Positions 22,660-34,000 of a stretch of DNA of 64,000 bases are shown here, piece by piece. Made by a program: the position numbers and the translations under genes. Every line of letters starts with the position of its first letter. The first letter of the stretch is position 1. This DNA is from Telopea speciosissima (Eukaryota; Streptophyta; Magnoliopsida; Proteales; Proteaceae), in assembly GCF_018873765.1 (NCBI RefSeq), contig NC_057923.1, positions 9,684,413 to 9,748,412 of the forward strand, in the 5' to 3' direction. Below the pieces are notes generated by a model, which made no database searches, was not told where the DNA came from, and saw only the letters and a program-made list of their open reading frames with translations.

Positions 22660-22676
22660 ACAGTTGACACGTTTAA

Positions 22677-23605
22677 ATTAATAGGAATTGTGATATTTTC
22701 TGTGTTGAACATGTATAACTTGAGGTGATTCTCAGATTTCTATTTGAAAATGTGTACTCTGTGGGTAATAATCATGAATCATATTTAATCAGTATATTGA
22801 ATACATGCGCTGAGGGTCTTGATTCAACTTACAGATTGCAGCTAAGTAATAGGTCATATAACAATTTAAAAAACAATTATTGACCTTTCACCATTAAATA
22901 AACATATGACATTATTGTTGCAGAAACCATGAATTGTCATCAAAGTTAATGAAATTTGGGATTTTATTTTGAGGTAAATTAATTAACTCCTTCAGAAGGA
23001 TGCAAGACCTCCTAATGTGTCACTGTGACTGTGAGTAGTGTGTGGGCGCTTCTCTTGGAGGCATTGGTACATTTTTTTTTTCATGGAAGGCTAAGGTACT
23101 TGGTATGTAGATGATCCAAGCCGTGCTTCATTTTGCCAATTGTTAGATTGATTACATTAGCCTTTGGCATGAGAAGGAACTACAAGCCCAGATTCAAATA
23201 TGAAATGAACCGGATATGAAGTGGGTCTTAAATCAATCGAGATTCGAATGTCATGGTTTGAAGAATTGGAATTCGATCGCTGATTCTGGTCGAATTGGAT
23301 TGGAATCAGCCGATTCAGAATTGGACGATTCAAATCAACCAATTCGTACTTCATTTGTAAGCCATGAATCTTCATAGAAATCGGTGGATGCAGGGATTTA
23401 GTTTACGAATCGGATATTGGTCATGGTTGAAATCGATATGTATCAGCTAGTATTATTCCAGTATTGATTGGAGCAGCCAAAATTTAAAAAAAATGAATAC
23501 TTTGTTTGGCCGATACTAGCGATACTTATCAGTATCATATTGATATCGATTGCAACCGATACCCATACGGCCAATCTGATATCAATACCGATATCAATAT
23601 TGATG
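22677..23605. repeat. Spacer ending in motif-saturated repeats (GATTCG, then CGATA)
   Basis: No gene is visible. From about 23190 to 23390 the DNA is crowded with GATTC/GAATC words, and from 23400 to 23605 with CGATA, GATATC and ACCGATA words (such as ACCGATATCAATATTGATG). The L1 element at 23606 is inserted in this second patch. Confidence 0.5.
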
Positions 23606-26400
23606 TCTTTTGGGCCATTAAAGGCCCCAAGTATTGATGGTTTTAATGCTAGTTTTTTTCAAAATTTTTGGGATTTGATCCATCCGAATATTTTTCGTTT
23701 TGTTCTAGACTTTTTTTCTTCGGTCCATTTACCTTCTGGAGTTAACCACACTCTGATTGCTCTTATTCCCAAAATCGATAATGCTTCTTCTGTTGGGGAC
23801 TTCAGACCCATTAGTTTATGTAGTGTCTCCCATAAGATTCTATCTAAACTCATCGCCACTCATCTCAAATCTACCCTTCACTCCTTCATCTCTCTGTTTC
23901 AAGCCGCCTTTATTCCTGGCAGACAAATCCAGGATAATATAATCATTGCTCAGGAGATTTTTCACTTTCTGAATCATACTCATGGTAAGGCTGGCTTTGT
24001 GGCAATCAAGATTGATATGTCCAAAACCTATGATAGGATTGAATGGGGGCTCCTTTTCTTGGTCTTTTCATTTATGGGATTTGGGCACAAATGGCTTTCA
24101 CTGATTCGTGCCTTGATCTCTACCACCTCTTTTTCCATCAAGCTTGATGGTAGTCCTTTTGAGTTCTTCCATGCTACTAGGGGATTACGTCAGGGTTGCC
24201 CTCTCAGTTCCTATCTTTTTTTGGTGGCCATGGAGGTTCTCTCTCGTCTCTTATCTACTTATCGTGAGTTGGATATGTTTCATGGGGTCAAAATTTCCAG
24301 AAACGCCCATGAAGTTACACACCTCCTTTTCGCGGATGATATATTCATTTTTTGCCGTGCTACTTCGGATGACTTATTGACTATTAAAGCTATTCTGGAT
24401 TTATTTTCTGATCTTTCGGGCCAGGAAATTAACTTTTGCAAAAGTAGCCTCCATTTTAGCCGTAACGTCCCTTTTAATCTCAGAATGTCCCTTTTGTCCC
24501 TGTTAGGCATCAAGAAAATGTCAGTGGATTCCATGTACTAGGGTACTAACTTGTTTCATGGCAGGTCCAAACAAAGGGAGCTAGAGGGGGTTCTGACTCG
24601 AATGCATAAGAAGCTTGCTTCTTGGAAAGCTAACCTTTTAACTTATGCTGGTCGCAGTGTCATTATTAAATCTGTGCTTGCTTCCACTCCAGCCGTTTTT
24701 AATGAACTGTTTTGCTTTCCTCTGTAAACTTGTGGCAAGATGGACTCCTTGTGTCTTAATTTTTGGTTGGGTAATGGTAATGCCTCCCGAAAAAAGACCA
24801 CATTCATTTCTTGCGATAGAATGTGCATTCCAAAAAGTTATGGAGGCCTTGGGTTTCATAAGGCAATTCATCATAATACTGCTCTGTTAACCAAGTTGGG
24901 GTGGAGATTGCTTACTGAGCCTCAATCGTTGTGGGCAAGATTAATTAAAGCTAAGTATTTCCATAAGCAATCTCTGTTCGATCTCTCTGTTAGAACACGC
25001 AAAGGATCATGGGTCTGGATTAGCATCTCACATATTATTTCTAACCTTGAAACTCTGGTATGCAAAAAAATTGGTAGTGGTTCCTCTACTCATTTCTAGT
25101 ATGATAAATGTGTTCCCGATTTAACAGGTAATCTCTCCAATTTGGCTAGCTGTTCGATATCTTTGATTGATAAAACTAAGCTTGTTAAATCCTTTTTACA
25201 TGGTAATTGCTGGGACACCACCCTTCTCCAGGCTTGCTTACCCCCATCTATTTCTGTTCGTATACAATCATTGGCTGTGTCTGATTCTGATGATAGATGG
25301 TGGTGTATAAAGTCTAAGAATGGCATTTTAACCACCAAGATAGTAGCCCAACACCTTCAATCGCATAGTACTAATGTTTCTCATATTGATATTTCTTGGT
25401 GGAATTTCTTCTGGAAAATTCATATTCATCCTAAATTTAAATTCTTTGTATGGCGTTTGTTAAATGCAGGACTTCCCACTAAGGCTTTTCTCTCCAGATG
25501 GATCCGGATGGACTCCACATGGGCTCTTTGTGGAACTGGTGTTGAATCATCAAGACACCTGTTCTTTTCTTGTGATTGGGTCAAACACATTTGGACGGGT
25601 GGTCCTTTGGGCCTAAGAACTGATTTCATTGACTTGAAGGATATGAAATCTGCTTGTCTCCTCTTCTTTCTACAATTCAAGTCAGATAAACCACTTCTCA
25701 ACTGGTTTTTTAGTGTTTTTTCTATTACCTGTTATTTTATTTGGGCTGTGAGAAATAGGGTAGTTGTGTGTTCAGAACAACCTGACCTAGCCTGGGTGTT
25801 GCGAAATGTTCACCAATGGATTGTGGATTTGAACTTAACTCCCCACAGCTTCAAATCCTTGGCTGTAATAGATAATAATAATAATAATGATATATTATCA
25901 ATATCACTTTCCTCCTCTCCTTTACCTTTGCTTAACTTTTCTGTTTTAATCTGTGCAGGATACTCTAGCACTGGACTAACTACAGTTGGATGGTTCTATT
26001 TCTTTTTGATTGATGGCAAACTTAAGTTTTTTGATACAGGAACTATTCCTAATTCCACAGAATTAGTGGCCCTTCTTTTTGCGCTCCGAAAAGGATGTGA
26101 CCGTGCTGCCAGTATTGGGTTACAGATAAAAGAAATTCGGATTGATCACAAGCTGATTACGGATACTCTTCCATCTTCAACCAAATGCTTATGATCATGA
26201 TACTTATTTAAGGACTTTTTGTATATATCGGACTGCACTCAAGGTGTAAAGTTTTCGACGTCTGGTGATAGGTTTTGTCTAACAATGGCTAGGAACTTGG
26301 CACGGAATATGTGCGATCTCCCCCTCCCCCCACCAACTTCTGTGTACCTTTATTCTGTTTTATTACTGCTTGCTTTGTTTTCATAAAAAAAAAATAATAA
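23606..26400 (+). pseudogene. L1-type LINE, 5'-truncated, with RT, zf-RVT and RNase H-like regions
   Basis: The element starts inside ORF2 with GPLKAPSIDGFNASFFQNFW and runs through the RT: RPISLCSVSHKILSKLIA, QAAFIPGRQIQDNIIIAQE, KIDMSKTYDRIEW, GLRQGCPLSSYLF and the catalytic HLLFADDIFIF. The reading is broken by a stop at 24538-24540, a frameshift near 24725 and a stop at 25098-25100. It then resumes (25142-26194) with a zf-RVT region (FKFFVWRLLNAGLPTKAFL) and a C-terminal RNase H-like stretch (NSTELVALLFALRKGCDRA). The 3' UTR ends in a poly(A)-rich tail at 26384-26402. AATATTGATG-like words at both sides may be the target duplication. The endonuclease and ORF1 are missing, so it cannot move by itself. 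Confidence 0.9.
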
Positions 26401-26626
26401 AAAATATTGATATTGATGCCAAAAAACCGTGTGTGGATGATATTTTAGAGCCATGCAGAAAAGCTTAACACGTCTGAAAAGAGACATTAGCCATTTAGGT
26501 CATAGCCTCATACTCTTCATATTTTCAGACTTTATCTACGCGTATTTATTGTTGTGTTTTAAGTCAAATGAAAGGAACTCTAAAGTCTCCTTAGGGCTTG
26601 GGGCTTGTTAGAACATGGTTTGGGGT

Positions 26627-26813
26627 GGATTTTTATCCTCTGTTGTTCGCTGCCCGAACAACACAGTGCTGTCCCCTCACATGGGACGCGAAATGATGAC
26701 TTAACCTCTCTCGGACAGTGTGTTCGGGCAGAGAGGTTAAGTCATCATTTCGCCCCCATGTGAGGGGATAGCAGGTGCTGTTTCGACAGCGGACAGCAGA
26801 GGATAACGATCCA
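26627..26813. mobile_element. Foldback MITE, Mutator-like
   Basis: The arms pair almost end to end. The left TTATCCTCTG...CCCCTCACATGGG...GCGAAATGATGACTTAACC is repeated in inverse at 26715-26806. A 9-bp duplication GTTTGGGGT lies at 26618-26626 and 26814-26822. There is no coding sequence. Confidence 0.75.
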
Positions 26814-26822
26814 GTTTGGGGT

Positions 26823-27072
26823 GGATTTGGATCCTCTGCGGCCTGGGGTTGTGTGGCCATCGTGCTACGTGCAACTCCCAAGTTGCCATCTCAACACAAA
26901 TGCCCATCCAATGGTTGGGCATTGAGCTTCTCAAAAATGCAGTTCAAAATTCAAATTTAAAATGAGCTTTATGCCTAACCATTGGATGGGCATATGTGCT
27001 GAGGTGGCAACCTGGAGTTGCGTGCAACACTATGGTTGCATAACCCCAGGCCGCAGAGGGGCCGGATCTGCC
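26823..27072. mobile_element. Second foldback MITE, adjacent
   Basis: The arms of about 100 bp pair: the left GGATCCTCTGCGGCCTGGGG is inverted on the right as CCCCAGGCCGCAGAGG, and both hold CCCATCCAATGGTT. The centre is A/T-rich. No 9-bp duplication is clear on the right. It abuts the first foldback element. Confidence 0.7.
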
Positions 27073-27164
27073 ACAACAACCAACTCGTATTGGTATTGAT
27101 TGACACTGATATTGATTCGATGTCAATTTTTAACAATTTTAATTATATTTTAAAACTTTAATTT

Positions 27165-27460
27165 CACATAAACAACAACCATATTCTTATCCCAACTAAA
27201 TGGAGTAGCACCAATCCAATAAAAGCTTTGTGAGAGCCACTTGAGTGGTATGATCATGTACAACGGAGATCTATGGATGCACCGGTAAGGAAGAGTGACT
27301 AGATTCAGTTTGACTGAGTTAAAAGAGGTAGGGGCAGACCTAAATTGACTATTGGAGAAGTGGTAAGAAAGGTTATGCATGTGGTAGGGCTCGATCCTAG
27401 TATGACAGCCGATAAAGTGGTGTGGAAGACAAAGATCCGTATAGCCGACCCTTTGTAGGA
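27165..27460 (+). mobile_element. RTE LINE fragment, rearranged
   Basis: The body reads on the + strand as the RTE C-terminal tail (VRQSDSV-like, KRGRGRPKLTIGEVVRKVMH, then RIADPL). The first 40 bases (CAACAACCATATTCTTATCC) are the tail of the opposite orientation. The two parts are thus joined head to head, which suggests a twin-priming inversion or two insertions. Confidence 0.7.
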
Positions 27461-27689
27461 GAATATTCTTGGGATGCTGCTTTGATTATTGCTTGGATTT
27501 CTTCTTTACTTGTTGTCTTTTTTACTTCATTTTATTTCTCTTATTCTTTTAAAACTTTAATTCCACATGTCACTATCTTATTGGTCCTACCACCAATCCG
27601 GATCGTTATCATGTCCGATTTACTAAATCTAAGCCCTAGAATCTGGCATTGCATTCAACTGGAACGAGGGGAAGATAGTCAATGCCTTT

Positions 27690-28001
27690 GAAATGGGAGA
27701 GAAAGAAAAATAAAATTAATTTCGTCCAATACAATAAAAGATTCGAATCCGACGGTTTTTATCCAGGTGTTAGGAGCTCGGCTACAGAACACCGTCCATC
27801 TTGTAGAATAATGTATAATTTAAAAATCTCAGTTCAACGTCTCCGACACGTCGTCATCAGTTCAGTTCCAGTGAGAGAGAGAGAGAGGGGGAGACTGACG
27901 AGGGTAGTCTGGAAGCTACGAGGCACAAGCGCGGCTGAGGTAACAACGCCAGTTCCACAGTTGTAACTTGTATACCCTAGTAATTGGAATTGGTTCTTTC
28001 A
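27690..28001 (+). promoter_or_regulatory. 5' leader region of the mannosidase II gene
   Basis: This is the sequence directly upstream of the start at 28002. It holds a (GA)n run (27872-27890), typical of plant 5' UTRs, and no convincing TATA box. The transcription start is not determined. Confidence 0.35.
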
Positions 28002-31000
28002 ATGGCCTTCTCCTCCGGCACCGGAAGCAGCCGACGGGGAGGATGGGCCCAGTCTCTACTCCCATCGTCTTCGAATTCTACCAAATCGAAGCTTCCCAGG
28101 AAGTCCCGCCGGAGAGCGTCTCTTCGTGATTTCATCTTTGCAAACTTCTTCACTATCGGCCTCTCGGTCTCCGTTCTCTTCTTCATCGCTGTCGTCTTCC
28201 GCTATGGTATCCCAAAACCTCTCTCTACTCCTTTCAGACCCAGAAATTACCGTCAGCCCAAGTTCAGAAAACCAGTTTATCGAAAACCCGCTTTGTTGGA
28301 GAGCGGAAATGAGGTCGCTTCCGCTGCTGTTGTTGACATGACAACGAAGGATCTCTACGATAAGATCGAGTTCCTGGATGTGGATGGAGGGCCCTGGAAG
28401 CAGGGTTGGAGAGTGAATTACAAGGGCGATGAGTGGGATACAGAGAAGCTGAAGGTTTTTGTGGTTCCGCATTCGCATAATGATCCTGGTTGGAAGCTCA
28501 CTGTCGACGAGTACTACGATCGGCAGAGCCGGCATATATTGGATACAATTGTAGAGACTCTGTCCAAGGTGAATAATTTTTTTCCTTTTTACCTTCCGGT
28601 TTTCATTGTTTTAGAGGGAAAAAGAGAGGAAAAGATATGGTATTTTTAAAAAATTTTTGCTATTCAAATGAAGTAGTCCTGGATATCTGGATACATAGGA
28701 CTAAATTAATTTGGGATTTATATTTAACTGGTTGTTCAACACAATTCTAAGTTATAATTTTTCTAAGGAAACTCTGGAATTGGAATTGTAGGATGAACGC
28801 CGCAAGTTTATATGGGAAGAGATGTCATATTTAGAGAGATGGTGGAGAGATGCCTCAGAGGCTAAAAGAAAAACTTTCCACAATTTAGTCAACAATGGGC
28901 AGTTAGAAATTGTTGGCGGCGGTTGGGTGATGAATGACGAGGTAACTGCATGTGTCATAAGTTTTGAGCTTATATAGCTATGCCTTATTTTGAGTTTCTA
29001 TAGAGTTTCCTTCTTGATTGCATTCATCTTCTTTTCCTGTGTCTTGAGTACTCTTGTTGATGTAACGTCAACTGAGAGCTTCCCCCCCCCCCCCCCTTCT
29101 TATGTTGCTTTCAGAAAGTTACTTAGAAAATATCATCAATTTAGTCTGTTGCATCTGAATTCTTTCACGCATATACGAGTAACCAAAGGTTTTACTGTTA
29201 AATTTCACTTGGTTTCTATCTACGTCAAGAATAGCTTGAGCACAACACTTCGATAATAAAAGGAAGAATAACATGAATGCTTGTGTGGATCAAAATCACT
29301 GTCCCATCCAAAAGAGATATTAGAGAAAAACAAAAGATAATAGGAACCAGCACTAGGTGCCCTATCTTGTAGCTAAATTGGCTGGCTTAATGCTACTAAA
29401 ATTATGAGGTTGGTGGTTCAAGACCATCTTAGCAACTGTCTAGTGATAAATGATATAGCTTGTCATAACTCAATGTTACTCACTCATAACGACAAGGGTG
29501 CAGGTTTGATTCTGTTTAATTAGGAGCAGGAAAAAAAAGGGTATCAGATGAGTCCATGATTTCTGTTTTGAATTCTGATTCCTCTGATCCTTTTTCATTT
29601 AAGTCACTATGTTTTCTCAGAAAATGATGTCACGGTTTACTGATTGATGTGATAACCACCATTATTCAATACACAAGTGTCATTTGTGAAGCCATTTGGT
29701 GTTATCAGTCTACCTCATTTTATTCTTTGGAACCCACCTTTTGAATTGACTGAAAACCATTGCACTTTATGGAAAAATAGTATGAAGTTATAGACAACCT
29801 TATTTCCCTGTAATAATTTACAATTAAGTTATATAAGTGGTTTCCCTTATTTGCCATTTGTTTCAATGAAATAATATCTAATTGAAACTGTGCAGAAACA
29901 AAAAGAAGCAGATTTCTTTTTGGGGTTAAATAACTCTTATGAGATCTGAGAAACGAAAAACGTTACAAGCCTCTAAACAGGTTTAAAAATGGACCATAAC
30001 CATTCCTAAGACTACAAGAAGGAATTAATAATACGTACTACAATCTCACAAAGGAATGGTAGATCCAAAACACAATCTTCAAATAAATAACATCTCAGAC
30101 ATACAAAAGTCCCTCAAAGGAATGATAGACCAAAACCACAGAGTTGGCTGAAGAACCCCTTGGCCCTTACTTTGCTATGTCATCCGTGATCTCATCAACT
30201 GTTCTAACTTCTAAGCTTCCACTAGAACGAGCAGTTTGAATGGCCAGTAGCCGAATGCATCCAATGAAGGTTTAATCTCTTTAGCTTACTGCTGGGATCT
30301 CGCATCCAGCCCATCACATTGCTACATTGCTAATTCACCTTCCATTAAATTTTCTGGGGGTGAATTTTGCAGAAAAAAAAATGTTGGATCTTGGTTAATC
30401 ATATTGTTGCCCCCCTTGATACAGCTGGATCCTTTTCCTCAATCTCCCAGGCCATGCTTCCTTGTCAGGTGAGATAAAGAAAAGACAAAATTATAAAGAA
30501 TTATAATAGGAGTATTTTACTTTTATAACTACCATCATATATATTCAAAATAAATAGAGCCAATTAATTATACAAAAAAGCATAAAGTCACTGACATAAA
30601 TTTACTTGTTTGTGGCACGTCATCATGTTACCCCCAGCCACCACCCCTTAAGAAAAAAAAATAATAAAAACTCCTGGGTTGAGGTTAGATCAAATACAGC
30701 TGCTAATCGACTTTTTTTTTTTTGGTTTGGGGGGGGGGTTTCAATTTGATTTTTGATGGACAACTCTGTTTGTTGGTACTGAAACTTTACTAGTCGATAG
30801 ATGTGATGCTGAAACTTACAATTTTTGCAGTGAGGCAAACTGGGTTTTGATTGCTCTAAGAATATCTATCTAATTATGTATTTATTTTTATATATTTCGG
30901 AATCACAACTTGTCTAATATTTTTCTTTTTTCTCCCCAGGCTAATTCACATTATTATGCGATAATTGAGCAGGTAACTCAGAAGAGCTTTCATTACTATT

Positions 31001-34000
31001 CTTTCTACCATATATGGCTTCTTGGTTTCTATTCAGCAGCTATTTGTTTCAGGATTCACTGCATAGATGTGATTAAGTAGCATCTCGATGGTTTTAATCA
31101 TTCTTTGCACTGTATCTCCTCAATGGAATCTTTGGGACTTAGTCATTATTCATAAGAAAGAAGATGCTAAACTGGGAATGTAATATTGTAATTATTCTCT
31201 TTAGCGTGTTATTATTTTCAGCTCAGTTCAACTGAACAAGTCTTCTCATATGTGCTATGTCGAGGCCCACTTGAATCATGTTCCAATATTTCACTCTATT
31301 TCAGGCTTCTGTTATGGGAGGCCAGTTAGGGATGAATAGATTTTTACATTAGGAAGAAATGAAAAATATGTTTAGTACCACATATGCTAGAGTTTGTTCT
31401 TTTATTCTTTGAATATTTTAGACTTCAGAGTATCATCTGGTGATACAACAACAACAACAAATGTGTGAATATGCTTGTCTCAAAGCAGATTTGAGTAGAA
31501 ATAAGTAATAAATGATGTGAGGGTTTCCTGATCAATGCATTAATCCATAGATTGTTTAACTCAATGATGAAACTGGAAGGACTTGATTGCTTCTGGTTAT
31601 TCAGCAAAGAACTGTCTTAGGTTTTGGTTCTGTGCCTTATAGAAAGTATTCTTGAGATGGTGGCTTATGACTCTAAAATATGCTGCTAGCCTTTTACTTA
31701 CAATCTAAGATATCCAGGGACAGATGTAGATATAGATATGGGAATGCAGGTTGGGGATTTTTTGGGACCTATTTCCACTCCAACATTTCATTAAATATCT
31801 TAAGCTGTGTTTTTTTTTTTGGGGGGGGGGGGGAGTTAATTTTCAGTTTTTAAAACAGGTGCAACTGAATTAAAAGTATACTATTTTTGTGACCTAATGG
31901 TTTGATGTTTTACAAAGTGCTGATTTTATATATCTGCTAATAAAAATTACTATTGAGAGTAGCAAATAAGCAATGGTTAAGAGGAAATGAGAAACTCTTC
32001 TGCTACAAATGCCTGTGTTTCGGTACTGGTTTCGCCCAGCCAAAAAACCGAGTTGGTGCATTTTTTTTGGAACTTGGTTGATGGTTTTGGTGGGTTTTTG
32101 ACCTAGTTTGGTCATGAATGTTGGTATATAGCCTATTTTGGGCCATTTAAATACAATGGCGAAATCCAAGGTTGCTTAAATCTAACTTAAATTGAAGAAG
32201 TTATGTTTCTCAGTCAAACCTTATTTGGTGTGCGCGAATGCTGTCAAAATCATTTTGAATGAAAATATTGTTTTAGACATCAAAACAAATGAATATTTTA
32301 CCGCACTTTTGGTTTTAGCAATGTTTTACCATATTAAGATTTATCGAATATTTTGATTTGAGAAAAAACCCTAACATTTAAAAGTTAAAAATTGCACCTA
32401 CTGCCGAAAATCCAGTTTTTGTTCTTGACTTGGGGGGGTTGACTTTATCCTTTTGGGAATTGATTTTTTAACTATTTTTATTAGATTCAAATAGGGGGTA
32501 TTTGCATATTTATGACTAATATCTTAAGTAAATGAAATAACAAATATAAAAACATTTACTTAAATGATATTAGGCATAAATAAGTGCATGTCTTGGTCTC
32601 TGGCATAAGTAAGTGTCTGTCCTGTTTTCTGGCATAAATAAGTGTCTGTATACTAAGGTTTCCAACCGAGATCTCGGCCGAGAGACTGTATTTCTCCATT
32701 TCGCCTTCAATCTCGTCTCGGTTTTTGAAAAAACCGAGATATTACCGAGATCTCGGCGAGATCTTGAACAATGGCTGGTATGGTCGTTAAGCAATTGGAA
32801 GTATTCAAGTCTGAGTGAGTACTCACTGTGTCAGTGACAAATTTGAGGTTAAGTTGTTAGATGATATGTAAATCCTTATGCTGAATTCTTTGGGTGTGAT
32901 TAGGGAAACAATCTGTTGGATGTTACTTCGAACTTTGTATTACTCAGTTGTTGATTTCTTTTTTAGAATTCTATTTAGTTAGTCATTCACTCATTTGAAC
33001 AATATAATTTGCAGTGAAGTTTCCATTATTTTCTTAAGAAGGCTGCATCTTGAAACATAATGTTGGTTATTAGTCATTTTTTCCTTCTCCCCCCCACCCC
33101 TTTTCTATTTCTAAGCATGTATGGCACCCCACAAGATATAATTGTTGTGAAGGGTTTTCTGAATAGTTAAATGGTGTTGGGAGTAAAACTCCTTGATACA
33201 GTGAGTACGCTTCATGGCCAGGTTAAGTTGTTAGATGATATGTAAATCCTTATGCTGAATTCTTTGGGTGTGATTAGGGAAACAATCTGTTGGATGTTAC
33301 TTCGAACTTTGTATTACTCATTTGTTGATTTCTTTTATAGAATTCTATTTAGTTAGTCATTCACTCATTTGAACAATATAATTTGCAGCGAAGTTTCCAT
33401 TATTTTCTTAAGAAGGCTGCATCTTGAAACATAATGTTGGTTATTAGTCATTTTTTCCTTCTCCCCCCCACCCCTTTTCTATTTCTAAGCATGTATGGCA
33501 CCCCACAAGATATAATTGTTGTGAAGGGTTTTCTGAATAGTTAATTGGTGTTGGGAGTAAAACTCCTTGATACAGTGAGTACGCTTCATGGCTAGGACTG
33601 GGAGGGGAGTTTAGTCCCTCATTGGTTGGGTAGTGTGTGGTTGTTGGGCTTATAATCTTAGGAAGGGCCTTTCTACCCTGAAGCTCAGGCTTTTGGGTTG
33701 GCCGCTGTCAAATGGTATTAGAGCAGGTTGTCCATACATTGGCCTTGTGCGGGCCCATGGCCCAAAGCTGGAGGGGGAGTTGTTGCTATGAGTGCACTCC
33801 ATGACCAGGAATAAGCAGGTTGTCCGGGCACTGGCCATGTGGAGGCCCATGACCTAAAGCTAAGGGGAGTTGGTGCAGTGAGTGGCTGAGTGCGCTCCAC
33901 GGCCAGGAACAGGAGGGGAGTTTAGTCCTAGATCGGTTAGGTAATGTGCGGCTGTTGGGTTATGACCTAGGAAGGGCCTTTACACCCTAAAGCTTGGGCT

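Noticed and set aside
26633..27126. Open frames with matching words on both strands
   Set aside because: They fall in the arms of two foldback MITEs and show no coding signature.
30100..30480. A possible small gene in mannosidase intron 2
   Set aside because: No open frame of useful length or familiar motif is present, and the sequence looks like degraded repeat.
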